The notes under the pieces: generated by a model
What the model saw: the letters and a program-made list of their open reading frames with translations, nothing else
Databases searched by the model: none
What the model was told of the DNA's origin: nothing
Made by a program: the position numbers and the translations under genes
Shown here: positions 36,110 through 44,357 of the stretch, one piece after another
How positions within the stretch are numbered: position 1 is the first letter of the stretch
How the letters are laid out: each line of letters begins with the position of its first letter
Assembly: GCA_020845895.1 (NCBI GenBank)
Contig: JADLEX010000053.1
Coordinates: forward strand, 62,001-126,000
Direction of reading: 5' to 3'
From: Deltaproteobacteria bacterium
GTDB taxonomy: Bacteria; Lernaellota; Lernaellaia; JACKCT01
DNA length: 64,000 bases

Positions 36110-37015
36110 TCACGACGCGGCAAATCGGGCCAGCAGCTCCCGCAGTCGGTCGGCCAATTCCGGCCGTTTCAGGGCGTACGCGATGTTGGCTTCGATGAAG
36201 CCGAAGATGTCGCCGGCGTCGTGGCGCGCGCCGCGAAGCACTTGGGCAAACACCCCACCGCCTTCGCGGGCGTTCAGAATGTTGAGTGCGTCCGTAATCT
36301 GGATCTCGCCGCTCGCGCCCCTGGGCGTCGCGTCGATGCAGTCGAAAATCTCCGGCGGCAGAATGTATCGCCCGATAATGGCGAGATTCGAAGGCGGATT
36401 CGACCTCGGTTTTTCCACCATGGCGCGCAGGGGATAGGGCTCGGCATCGCTCGACGCGCAATCCACGATGCCGTAGCGGTGCGTCGTCTCCACCGGGACC
36501 TCATAGACGCCGACCACGGCGCGGCCGCATCGCTCGTAGGCGTCGATGAGCTGGCGCGTCGCGGGGGGATCGCCGTCGAACATGTCGTCGCCCAGCAGCA
36601 CCGCGAAGGGCTCGTTGCCGACGACGCCCCGAGCGCATCCGATAGCGTGTCCGAGACCCAGCGCCGTCTTTTGGCGCACCGACTGAACCTCGACCATTTG
36701 CGAAATCTCGCGCACGAGTTCGAGGCGCGCGGTATCGCCCTTTTCCTCCAGCCACTTTTCGAGTCCGAAGGAGCGGTCGAAATAGTCCTCGATCGCGCTC
36801 TTGCCCGCCGCACTCACGAAGATGATCTGCTCGATGCCGGACTGGTACGCCTCCTCGACGATGTAGTGGATCGTCGGTCGATCCACGATCGGCAGCAGTT
36901 CCTTGGCCACGACCTTGGTGGCGGGCAGAAAGCGCGTCCCGAGGCCCGCCACGGGGATCACGGCCTTGCGGACGGTTTGGTGCGGGGAGCTTCCGGATTT
37001 CGATTCGCTCGACAT
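36110..37015 (-). CDS. galU: UTP-glucose-1-phosphate uridylyltransferase
   Basis: A 301-residue nucleotidyltransferase making UDP-glucose from UTP and glucose-1-phosphate. The nucleotide-binding motif VAGLGTRFLPATK is at about 23-35, the metal site in VLLGDDMF near 136-143, and VEKPRSNPPSNL with the catalytic-region lysine follows. The last 100 residues carry GRYILPPEIFDCI. ATG 37015 follows AGAGGG. The product feeds envelope polysaccharides, including the cluster in the first 16 kb, and the Leloir pathway with galT in this window. The stop is 7 bp from the priA start, so both share a transcript. Confidence 0.93.
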   Translation of the reverse strand: MSSESKSGSSPHQTVRKAVIPVAGLGTRFLPATKVVAKELLPIVDRPTIHYIVEEAYQSGIEQIIFVSAAGKSAIEDYFDRSFGLEKWLEEKGDTARLELVREISQMVEVQSVRQKTALGLGHAIGCARGVVGNEPFAVLLGDDMFDGDPPATRQLIDAYERCGRAVVGVYEVPVETTHRYGIVDCASSDAEPYPLRAMVEKPRSNPPSNLAIIGRYILPPEIFDCIDATPRGASGEIQITDALNILNAREGGGVFAQVLRGARHDAGDIFGFIEANIAYALKRPELADRLRELLARFAAS

Positions 37016-37186
37016 GTCCCTCTCGTCATCGGCACGAAGACGCGGTTGGCTTCGAATGGCCTAACCTACCGCGCGGGGGCGACGCGATCAACACGGGGAG
37101 ACATGGGCGCGCGAAAGGCGATCTTCGGGAATCGGTGGGAGAATATGATCTGGATACACGTAGACGAGAATATATGAATTCCTTAG

Positions 37187-37207
37187 TGTGTCGCCCTTGT
37201 GTCGCCC
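37187..37207 (+). repeat. Two 10-bp direct repeats, 11 bp apart
   Basis: TGTGTCGCCC at 37187-37196 and again at 37198-37207, one helical turn apart, 33 bp before the phosphoesterase start. The spacing is that expected for two binding sites on one DNA face. It is in an AT-richer part of the galU/phosphoesterase gap (37016-37239), which otherwise shows no gene. Confidence 0.4.
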
Positions 37208-37239
37208 AGGTGAATTTTGGGTGGCATTTTGGAGGCGCC

Positions 37240-39240
37240 ATGAGACGGTTCGCGGCCTGGAATTTCTCGATTTCCATTCAACTCTTTCTCGCACTCTCCC
37301 TGCTGGTGGCGACATTCGGCTGCGCCGGCGGCGATGACGATGACGATTCCGGGGCGACGGATGACGACGTTGCCGGCGATGACGACGCGACCTCGGATGA
37401 CGACCTTGCCGACGACGACGCGGACGACGACTGGATTCCGCCCACGACGCTCGACCTGACCCTCGTGCCGGAGCCCGACGACGCCGCGCCGCTAGGATAT
37501 TCGCTCGTCGAGGGGCCGGGCGAGCCGCGCGAAATCCGAAACGACCTCGGCGTGGAACCCACCCGCGACGAGAATGGGGCCGAGCCGCTGTCGATGGCCT
37601 ACTACCTGAGTATGGCCGACTTTCAGCTCACCGACGAGGAGTCGCCGACGCGTCTGACCTTCTTCGATTCCAACCAGATCGTCGGCGGAGGTTTCAGCGC
37701 CGCCTACCGCCCGCACGAGGACGTCTCGCCCCACCTTGTGAACTCACTCATCCGTACCGCGAACGCGATTCAGTCCGGGTACGGACGCGATTTCGACTTC
37801 GCGGTCGTCCTCGGCGACCTGACCGACAACGCGCAGCACAACGAAATGGCGCTGGTCATCGACGTGTTCGACGCGAACGGCATCACCACCGGCGTGCCCG
37901 GCTGGGCGCGGCCCGACAGCGGCGATCTCGATATCGATCCGGACACCGGGCGAAACCGCGGCGAGCGCAATTTCGGCATTCAGGAGGAAGACGGCGACGG
38001 CAACTCGATCAACGCCTTCGACCGCCCCGGCCTGCCGAATTCCAACGCGGATTTCCCCACGGTCGGGCTGCGTCGCGCGGACGGATCGCAAGTCCCGTGG
38101 CTCGCCGTGCTCGGCAATCACGACGTGCTCAACACGGGGAACTTCGATCCCGATTCCGGACTGACCTTCTATTCGCGCGAAGACTACGTGTCCGCTCTGT
38201 CCCACTACGGCTATATCTCGGGCGTGGCGGCGGTGATCCAGTACATGCAGGACAACCCCGGCCAGCCGGTTTATATCGATGGCGGGATTTTCGGTCTCGA
38301 CCTCGACTGGCAGACGGTGCTCGATCTGCTGAACCTGCTCGGCCTCGTGCCGGACGACCTCTCCGCCGACCTCGACGGGCGCTTCGACATGGACGTGCTG
38401 CTGAACGGCACCTACGACGACCCGAGCGACGACGGCGTGCCCATCACTCCCGATCCCGGCCGCGAGTTCCTCGGTCGCGACGGCTCCATCGCCATACTCC
38501 ATGAAGAGGGCCATGGCTTCATCGACCGCAACGATGACGGCGTCACCGACGGCGCGGACGGCGGCTGGTACGCGCTCGACTGGGTGGACATCACCGGACA
38601 GGAAATGCCGCTGCGTTTTCTGGTGCTCGACACGACGGATGCGGGCTTGCTCGCCGCGGGCGGCATCAGCAATCGTCAGTTCGAGTGGATCGAGGACGAA
38701 CTCGACCGCGCCGAGCAGGACGACGTGCTCGTCATCGTCAACTCCCATCATGCCGAGGCCAGCACGCCCAACGGCGGCGACCGGCTGACGCAGCTTCTCG
38801 GCACGTGCCCCAACGTGATCCTGCATCAGATCGGCCACGGTCACGAAAACGCGATCATCGCGCACCACTCCCCCACCGAGGATCCCGCGCTCGGTTACTG
38901 GGAGGTGCAGACGCCCTCGACGATCGACTTCCCGCAACAGGGTCGCGTGGTCGAACTCGTCGATTATCGCGATGGAACGGGATCGATTCTCCTCACGCTC
39001 TTCGACCACTGGGGCATCGTCGGCGACGATTCCGACACGCTCGGCGAAACCGGCCGTGAACTCGCGTTCGAGGACGCGATCCGCAAGGGCTACGAAGGCG
39101 GCGCGTCGCTGGGCGGCATGGGCGGACCGGCGGACCGCAATCGTGAGCTGGTCTTCGCGATCCCACCGTCCGTCGCGGATCGTCTGGCGTCGTTCGACAA
39201 CGGAATGGAGATCACGTCCGCGGAACGCCTCGGAAATTAG
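37240..39240 (+). CDS. Asp-linker lipoprotein metallophosphoesterase
   Basis: A 666-residue exported phosphoesterase. GGAGG at 37231 fixes ATG 37240 (MRRFAAWNFSISIQLF); an upstream in-frame ATG at 37135 has no ribosome site. The lipobox-like end is ATFGC (Cys28), followed by a D/T/S-rich linker from about 31 to 66. Metallophosphoesterase motifs follow: MADFQLTDEESP at about 124, VVLGDLTDN near 190, LGNHDVLN near 290, VNSHHAE near 502, and GHGHEN near 533. The opening resembles the PPA1498-type family. A GGAG-type insert (about 240-470) separates GNHD from the final His motifs. Substrate unknown; a surface phosphate-ester hydrolase is likely. Confidence 0.78.
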   Translation: MRRFAAWNFSISIQLFLALSLLVATFGCAGGDDDDDSGATDDDVAGDDDATSDDDLADDDADDDWIPPTTLDLTLVPEPDDAAPLGYSLVEGPGEPREIRNDLGVEPTRDENGAEPLSMAYYLSMADFQLTDEESPTRLTFFDSNQIVGGGFSAAYRPHEDVSPHLVNSLIRTANAIQSGYGRDFDFAVVLGDLTDNAQHNEMALVIDVFDANGITTGVPGWARPDSGDLDIDPDTGRNRGERNFGIQEEDGDGNSINAFDRPGLPNSNADFPTVGLRRADGSQVPWLAVLGNHDVLNTGNFDPDSGLTFYSREDYVSALSHYGYISGVAAVIQYMQDNPGQPVYIDGGIFGLDLDWQTVLDLLNLLGLVPDDLSADLDGRFDMDVLLNGTYDDPSDDGVPITPDPGREFLGRDGSIAILHEEGHGFIDRNDDGVTDGADGGWYALDWVDITGQEMPLRFLVLDTTDAGLLAAGGISNRQFEWIEDELDRAEQDDVLVIVNSHHAEASTPNGGDRLTQLLGTCPNVILHQIGHGHENAIIAHHSPTEDPALGYWEVQTPSTIDFPQQGRVVELVDYRDGTGSILLTLFDHWGIVGDDSDTLGETGRELAFEDAIRKGYEGGASLGGMGGPADRNRELVFAIPPSVADRLASFDNGMEITSAERLGN

Positions 39241-39298
39241 CGCTTCTCGATCCGAAGTCCACGGGTGCACATACGCGTCCCGGCGAGTCGGAACGAAA

Positions 39299-39316
39299 AG
39301 AGACGGAGGCCGTCTC
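39299..39316 (+). repeat. Inverted repeat after the phosphoesterase gene
   Basis: GAGACGG (39300-39306), 3-nt loop, CCGTCTC (39310-39316), between the phosphoesterase stop and the next promoter. No T-run follows, so it is not a typical intrinsic terminator. Confidence 0.3.
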
Positions 39317-39323
39317 CACCACG

Positions 39324-39352
39324 TTGCGGCGCGGCGCGCGGTCTTGTTAGAT
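39324..39352 (+). promoter_or_regulatory. Promoter of the peptidase/propeller/barrel operon
   Basis: TTGCGG (39324-39329), 17-bp spacer, TTAGAT (39347-39352). The start is expected near 39359, just before the GGAGAG ribosome site (39362-39367) and GTG 39372. Confidence 0.4.
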
Positions 39353-39371
39353 AGCGGCCCTGGAGAGACGA

Positions 39372-42266
39372 GTGATTCGCATCGCCGTTTGGGCCGCACT
39401 GCTCGCGCTGATCGCGCTGTTTCCCGCTTCCGCGTTTGCGGCGAGCGTTTACGACTCGTCGTATCGTTGGCGTGCGTTCGAAACCGACCATTTCGAGATC
39501 GTTTACCACGACGGCGCCGAGTTCATCGCGCGCAAGGCGGCGGTCGTCGCCGAATCCCAGTACGGCGCGCTCACCAAGCTCTTCCATTGGGAGCCTCGCC
39601 GGAAAATCCGCCTCGTCATCTCGGACGACGTGGATGACACCAACGGCTCGTCGTCGATGACCCCGTGGAACACGATGCGGATCTACGCCGCCCTGCCCCA
39701 TGCGGAGGACCGTCTGGATCACTACGACGACTGGATTCGCGCCATCATCACGCACGAACTGACACACGCGATTCACCTCGACTCGGCGCGCGGCGTCCCG
39801 CTCGGATTGCGTTACACGTTCGGGCGCTGGCTGTTCCTGCATCACATGCAGCCCATTTTTCAGGTCGAGGGCCTCGCCGTCTGGACCGAAACCGAACTGA
39901 CAACCATGGGCCGCAACCGGTCGAGCGTGTCCGACATGATGCTGCGCGCGGCGGCGATGGAAGACCGTTTTCCGAGCGTTGACCTCGCGTCGAGCTGGAC
40001 GCGCCGCTGGCCCTCGGGCGGCACGCCGTACATCTTCGGCGGGATGTTTCACGACTACATCGCGCGCCACAACGATCCGAACACCATCGGCGACTACTCG
40101 TATAAACATGCCGGTCAGATCTGGCCCTTCATGTTCAACATCAACGCCAAGGGCATCTGGGGAAAAAAGGTCAAACACCTATGGCGCGACTTCGAGAGCG
40201 AAGCGCGTGAGAAAGCCCAGCGGCAATACGGCGAGATCGCGGCCCGGGGCATCACGCCTCTGCGCGAGCTTTCGTCGGGCGGCCGCCAGCAGCGCCGGCC
40301 GCTGTGGATCGACGATCGGCGGATCGTCGTCGAGGAACACTCCCCGACACGCCACGCGCGGTTGGCGGAGTACGACCTCGATACCGGCGAGGACGAGACG
40401 CTCGTCGAGACCGAACTGACGGGCGGCGCGGCGCACCCGCCGGGCGGCGGCATCGTCTTCGCCCAGCATTCGAAGCGTGAACCCTTCACGCAGTATTATG
40501 ACCTGTTCGAACTGGCAAACGGCGACCTTCGCCGAATCACGCGCGAGTCGCGGCTGCGCGATCCCGCGGCGACGCCCGACGGAAAGTCGGTGTACGCCGT
40601 CGATCAGGAGATGGGCCGCACCCGAGTCGTGCGCGTCGATGTGGCGACCGGCGCGATCACCGTCCTGTTCGGCTACGACCGATTCCCCTTCTTCACGCAG
40701 TTCGGCCCTCCCGCCGTGTCGCCCGATGGAGAAACGCTAGTCCTGTCCCTCTGGCACGACGACGGCAATCGAGACCTCTTCGCGTATGACATCGCATCGG
40801 ATCGCTTCAAACGGCTCACGGCGCACCCCGGGCGCGACATCGATCCCGCGTTCTCCGCCGATGGCCGTTATCTGTTCTTCGTCTCCGACCGCACCGGCGT
40901 GCACAACGTCCACGCCCTCGACTTCGCCCGCGAAAAACTCTTCCAGGTCACGAACGTCGTCACGGGCGTCTTCGAACCCGCACCCTCACCCGACGGTCGC
41001 CATCTGGCGATGATCTCGTACTCATCGTACGGTTTTGACCTCGCGGTCACGGATCTCGACCCCGCCGCGTGGCGCGAGGTTGCTCCCGACCCAATTCCCG
41101 AAGACGCCGTGCTGTGCGGGACGATCAGCGCCTCCGTGGACCGCGCCGCCAACGACCTCGCGCCGCCCGAACGCGAGTATAGCCCGTGGTCGACGCTGAT
41201 TCCGTCTTACTGGAAGCCCCTTTACTCGTCCGAGTGGGTGGACGGCGAGATGATCTCGAATCTCGGATTCACGACCTCCGGCATCGATTCGATCTTTCGG
41301 CATTCGTGGCTCACGAGCTTCGTGTACGACCTTGACCACAACTTTCCCAACATCTACGCCACTTACGCCTACGACGGATTTCGTCCGACCCTTCAAGCCA
41401 CATTCTCGCGCTCGGGTCTCGATTGGGGACATGTCGCGGAGGACCCGACCGGCGACACCTTCACCGTGTTTCAGGACCGCATCGCCGGGGCGATCGGCGC
41501 GTCGTATCGGTTCACGGACGAGCTCGCCACGTTCGCGCATTTCACCGCCGCCCACTCGGAGAATCACGTCGGCACCGTCAACGTGCGCAACGAGATTCCG
41601 AACGGTGGTTGGCTGGCGGGACCTCGCTTCGGATTCTCCGCCTCGACCGGGAAGTCCTACGCGATGTCGATCTCGCCCGAGGACGGCGGCTTTTACGTGA
41701 TTTCCGGCGCCGTCGACCACGAGGCGTTCGGCTCCGATTACAACGTGCTGTCCGGCGTCGTCGCCGCGACGCAGTACGTCTCGCTTCCGTTTCGCAACAA
41801 CGTCCTGCGTTTCGACCTCAAGGCCGGTGCGGTGCAGGGCGACGACCGCTACCGGGGCGGATTTCGCGTCGGCGGCACGGTCGAATCCGACCTCACCGCG
41901 CAGACCGCCGACAATCAATTCGCCCTGCGCGGATTCCGACGCGCGGCACTGGTGGGCGAGCGCGCGGTGGTGGGATCGATCGACTGGCGCATGCCGCTCT
42001 GGTACCAGCAACGCGGCCTCGGCGTGTGGCCGATCTTCTTCGACACGCTCTCGGCGTCGGTCTTCGCCACCGCCGGAAAAACCTGGTACGACGAGCTCGA
42101 CCTCAAGGACCCGTGGCCGATCTACGATTCCTACGGCGTGGAACTGTACCAGTCGCTGGGAATCGCCTACTACTCGAATTGGATCCTGAGCGCAGCTTAC
42201 GCCTACTCGCCCGAAAAGCGGCATCCGAATACGTACTACATCAACACGGGCACGGGGTTCTTTTGA
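39372..42266 (+). CDS. Metallopeptidase-like / TolB-propeller / Omp85-like barrel protein
   Basis: A 964-residue exported protein with three parts. Residues 1-24 are a signal peptide (ALIALFPASAFAA). Residues 25-290 resemble MA-clan metallopeptidases: HELTHAIHLD gives zinc ligands H127 and H131, with a third-ligand candidate in VEGLAVW near E165. Residues 300-570 are TolB-like beta-propeller blades (RDPAATPDGKSVYAV, DIDPAFSADGRYLFFVSD, EPAPSPDGRHLAMIS). Residues 620-964 form a beta-barrel; NQFALRGF resembles the Omp85 loop-6 motif, and the last residue is Phe. GTG 39372 follows GGAGAG. It likely inserts in the outer membrane. The next gene starts 4 nt inside its end. Confidence 0.72.
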   Translation: MIRIAVWAALLALIALFPASAFAASVYDSSYRWRAFETDHFEIVYHDGAEFIARKAAVVAESQYGALTKLFHWEPRRKIRLVISDDVDDTNGSSSMTPWNTMRIYAALPHAEDRLDHYDDWIRAIITHELTHAIHLDSARGVPLGLRYTFGRWLFLHHMQPIFQVEGLAVWTETELTTMGRNRSSVSDMMLRAAAMEDRFPSVDLASSWTRRWPSGGTPYIFGGMFHDYIARHNDPNTIGDYSYKHAGQIWPFMFNINAKGIWGKKVKHLWRDFESEAREKAQRQYGEIAARGITPLRELSSGGRQQRRPLWIDDRRIVVEEHSPTRHARLAEYDLDTGEDETLVETELTGGAAHPPGGGIVFAQHSKREPFTQYYDLFELANGDLRRITRESRLRDPAATPDGKSVYAVDQEMGRTRVVRVDVATGAITVLFGYDRFPFFTQFGPPAVSPDGETLVLSLWHDDGNRDLFAYDIASDRFKRLTAHPGRDIDPAFSADGRYLFFVSDRTGVHNVHALDFAREKLFQVTNVVTGVFEPAPSPDGRHLAMISYSSYGFDLAVTDLDPAAWREVAPDPIPEDAVLCGTISASVDRAANDLAPPEREYSPWSTLIPSYWKPLYSSEWVDGEMISNLGFTTSGIDSIFRHSWLTSFVYDLDHNFPNIYATYAYDGFRPTLQATFSRSGLDWGHVAEDPTGDTFTVFQDRIAGAIGASYRFTDELATFAHFTAAHSENHVGTVNVRNEIPNGGWLAGPRFGFSASTGKSYAMSISPEDGGFYVISGAVDHEAFGSDYNVLSGVVAATQYVSLPFRNNVLRFDLKAGAVQGDDRYRGGFRVGGTVESDLTAQTADNQFALRGFRRAALVGERAVVGSIDWRMPLWYQQRGLGVWPIFFDTLSASVFATAGKTWYDELDLKDPWPIYDSYGVELYQSLGIAYYSNWILSAAYAYSPEKRHPNTYYINTGTGFF

Positions 42267-44056
42267 AACGCGGTCGCATCATCCGGCGCGCGCTCGAAAT
42301 CGCGCTGGTCGCCCTCATCGTCGTGCTCGGCGCGAGTCTCGTGCTGCGTTCGCACACGCCCGCGAGCCGATTCGCCGCGTTTGCGCCGGACGACGAGAAA
42401 CGCATCACCGAAGCGGCCTGGACCGGCGTCGCCGGCGGCGGCGGATCGTTATCCGAAGCGGCGACGGGCGAAGAAGTCGTCGCGATCGTCGTCGCGTTCC
42501 ACTCGCTGGTCGTCAATCCGAAGTCGCCGCCGATGGCCGCCGCCGTTCCCGGCGACGACGCGGCCAAAACCGCGGCCGAACTCGCGAAGAGTCTGCGCGC
42601 TTCGGTGCCGCCGCAGCAGGTCGTGAGCACGGTGTCGATCCACGCGATCACGGACCCAAGGCGAATCCGCATCGCCGAATTCGCGAAGCGCGGCTGGACC
42701 TTTGAGCGCGGCCTCGACGCTCTGATGCTCTGCGAGGATGGCGAATGCCGCGCGATCCCCGCCGTCGTGCAGCACGCCCGGAGCATGTCGTTCGAATCGG
42801 CGCGCCAGTCGCTGCACAAAGGGCGCGGCGTCGAGGTCCTCGGTTTGAAGCTGGACGACGGACTCTATCGCACTCGCGAGTCCGCGTGGCTCTCCAACGG
42901 GCCGGGACAGGACGTCGTTCCGCTTTTTCGCGCATCGTCCACCGTCCCGCGTGTGACATCGGACGACATCCTGCGCGCCTGCCGGATCGGCGGCGACTTC
43001 CTCATCAAGATCCAGCAGCCGAACGGCAAATGGTACTACGGCTACGACGCGGGCAAGGACGATCTGGACAAGGTCGATTACAACCTGCTGCGTCACGCGG
43101 GAACGACCTATTCGATGTACCAGCTTTACGATGTCACCCGTGAGCCGCGCTATCTGGACGCGGCGAACGCGGGCCTGCGCTGGCAGCGCACCGTGATCGA
43201 GGCCGACCCGGCGGACCCCGAGCGCTTGTTCGTACGCGAACCGCACAACATCAAACTCGGCGGCGCGGGACTCGCGCTGATGGCGTATGTCGAGAAACGC
43301 AAGGTCGCCGGATGGGATGGAGAGGACGAGCGCGTCGCGGCCGGCCTCGCGCGTCACTGCCTGCTCTCGCAAAAGGACGACGGCAGCTTCCGCGACTACC
43401 ACGGCATCCCGGGTGTGAACGCCAAGACACGTCGGTCGATCTACTACCCCGGCGAGGCGATGCTCGGCCTGATCCGCTACCACCAGATTGTTCCCGAGCG
43501 CTCCGACATCCTCGACGCCGTGCGCCGCGCGGCAGATCACCTCATCGACAACCGCTGGACGATCATGGGAATGCGTTTCAACGTGCCGCCCGATGCCTGG
43601 CTGATGCTCGCGCTCGAGGAACTGCACGAGGCCGATCCGAATCCGAAATATGCGGACCACTGTTTCCGCATGGCGCGGGGCATGGAGTTCGAGCAGCTCG
43701 GCCCGAGGTGGGGACTCGATCACGCGGGTGGATACTACCCCGCTCCGCCGCAGGTCACTCCGGCGGGATCGCGCAGCGAGGGACTCACCGCCGCGTGGCT
43801 GCTGGCGAAGCGTCTGGGCGACGAGCACACCGCGGACGAAATCCGCGAAACGGTGTTGCGTTCCGCCCGCTTTCAGGTGGAGCGCGTCATCCGCCCCGAT
43901 TTCGTGACGCTCTACCCGTCGCCGCCCCGCGCGCTCGGCGTCTTTCGTCACTCGCCGGTCTCGAACGCGATGCGAATCGACTACAACCAGCACAACATCT
44001 CGGGCTTGCTGATCGCCGCGCGAATGACGGCGGAGGACAACGTTCCGCAGCCCTGA
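42263..44056 (+). CDS. Membrane-anchored alpha/alpha-toroid protein, function unknown
   Basis: A 597-residue protein. TTG 42263 (LKRGRIIRRALEI) overlaps the previous stop (TTGA) and gives a single N-terminal membrane helix (ALEIALVALIVVLGASLVL, residues 9-27). Residues 35-220 belong to no family that I recognise. Residues 235-590 repeat helical hairpins of six-hairpin type: DDILRACRIGGDFLIKIQQ, HAGTTYSMYQLYDVT, YPGEAMLGLIRYHQI, AWLMLALEELHEADPNP, and GLTAAWLLAKRL. Such toroids occur in glycosidases, epimerases and terpene cyclases; no catalytic set can be named. It is coupled to the barrel protein, so it probably serves the same cell-surface task. Confidence 0.65.
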   Translation: MKRGRIIRRALEIALVALIVVLGASLVLRSHTPASRFAAFAPDDEKRITEAAWTGVAGGGGSLSEAATGEEVVAIVVAFHSLVVNPKSPPMAAAVPGDDAAKTAAELAKSLRASVPPQQVVSTVSIHAITDPRRIRIAEFAKRGWTFERGLDALMLCEDGECRAIPAVVQHARSMSFESARQSLHKGRGVEVLGLKLDDGLYRTRESAWLSNGPGQDVVPLFRASSTVPRVTSDDILRACRIGGDFLIKIQQPNGKWYYGYDAGKDDLDKVDYNLLRHAGTTYSMYQLYDVTREPRYLDAANAGLRWQRTVIEADPADPERLFVREPHNIKLGGAGLALMAYVEKRKVAGWDGEDERVAAGLARHCLLSQKDDGSFRDYHGIPGVNAKTRRSIYYPGEAMLGLIRYHQIVPERSDILDAVRRAADHLIDNRWTIMGMRFNVPPDAWLMLALEELHEADPNPKYADHCFRMARGMEFEQLGPRWGLDHAGGYYPAPPQVTPAGSRSEGLTAAWLLAKRLGDEHTADEIRETVLRSARFQVERVIRPDFVTLYPSPPRALGVFRHSPVSNAMRIDYNQHNISGLLIAARMTAEDNVPQP

Positions 44057-44096
44057 TTTTCGGGCGTTTTCGAAGCGGTGGACCGGGCCGAGCCTC

Positions 44097-44124
44097 TTGA
44101 CAGCCGAGCGCCGATCGCTATGTT
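44097..44124 (+). promoter_or_regulatory. Promoter of the tRNA-Gln/tRNA-Glu operon
   Basis: TTGACA (44097-44102, perfect), 16-bp spacer, TATGTT (44119-44124). The start is expected near 44131, 6 bases before the tRNA-Gln acceptor stem. Confidence 0.6.
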
Positions 44125-44136
44125 TGGGCGTCCTGT

Positions 44137-44207
44137 TCAGGGCTCGTCCAACGGTAGGACACTGGACTCTGACTCCAGGTATCGGGGTTCGAATCCCTGG
44201 CCCTGAT
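44137..44207 (+). tRNA. tRNA-Gln (anticodon CTG)
   Basis: Acceptor stem TCAGGGC/GCCCTGA (44137-44143 with 44200-44206), D-stem GTCC/GGAC, anticodon stem CTGGA/TCCAG with loop CTCTGAC (anticodon CTG, 44069-relative bases 44169-44171), T-loop TTCGAAT. The CCA end is not encoded. All four arms pair with one G-T wobble in the T stem. Confidence 0.93.
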
Positions 44208-44248
44208 CTGAATGATCCGGCGTCACAAGTCGACGCCGGTTCCGCTGC

Positions 44249-44321
44249 GCTCCCATCGTCTAGCGGCCTAGGACGTCGGCCTCTCACGCCGAAAACACGG
44301 GTTCGATTCCCGTTGGGAGTG
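44249..44321 (+). tRNA. tRNA-Glu (anticodon CTC)
   Basis: Acceptor stem GCTCCCA/TGGGAGT (44249-44255 with 44314-44320), anticodon stem TCGGC/GCCGA with loop CTCTCAC (anticodon CTC), T-loop TTCGATT between ACGGG and CCCGT, discriminator G44321. It lies 41 bp after tRNA-Gln and shares its promoter. The CCA end is not encoded. Confidence 0.93.
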
Positions 44322-44330
44322 CTTCTCTCA

Positions 44331-44357
44331 CCCGCGGCGCGCCGCGGGTTTTTCTTT
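44331..44357 (+). terminator. Intrinsic terminator of the tRNA operon
   Basis: CCCGCGG (44331-44337), loop CGCG, CCGCGGG (44342-44348), followed by TTTTTCTTT. It ends 9 bp after tRNA-Glu and reaches the 3' end of the convergent metallophosphoesterase gene. Confidence 0.85.

Noticed and set aside
37144-37149. TATGAT as -10 box of the phosphoesterase gene
   Set aside because: No -35 match lies 16-18 bp upstream; the AT-rich stretch alone is not enough.
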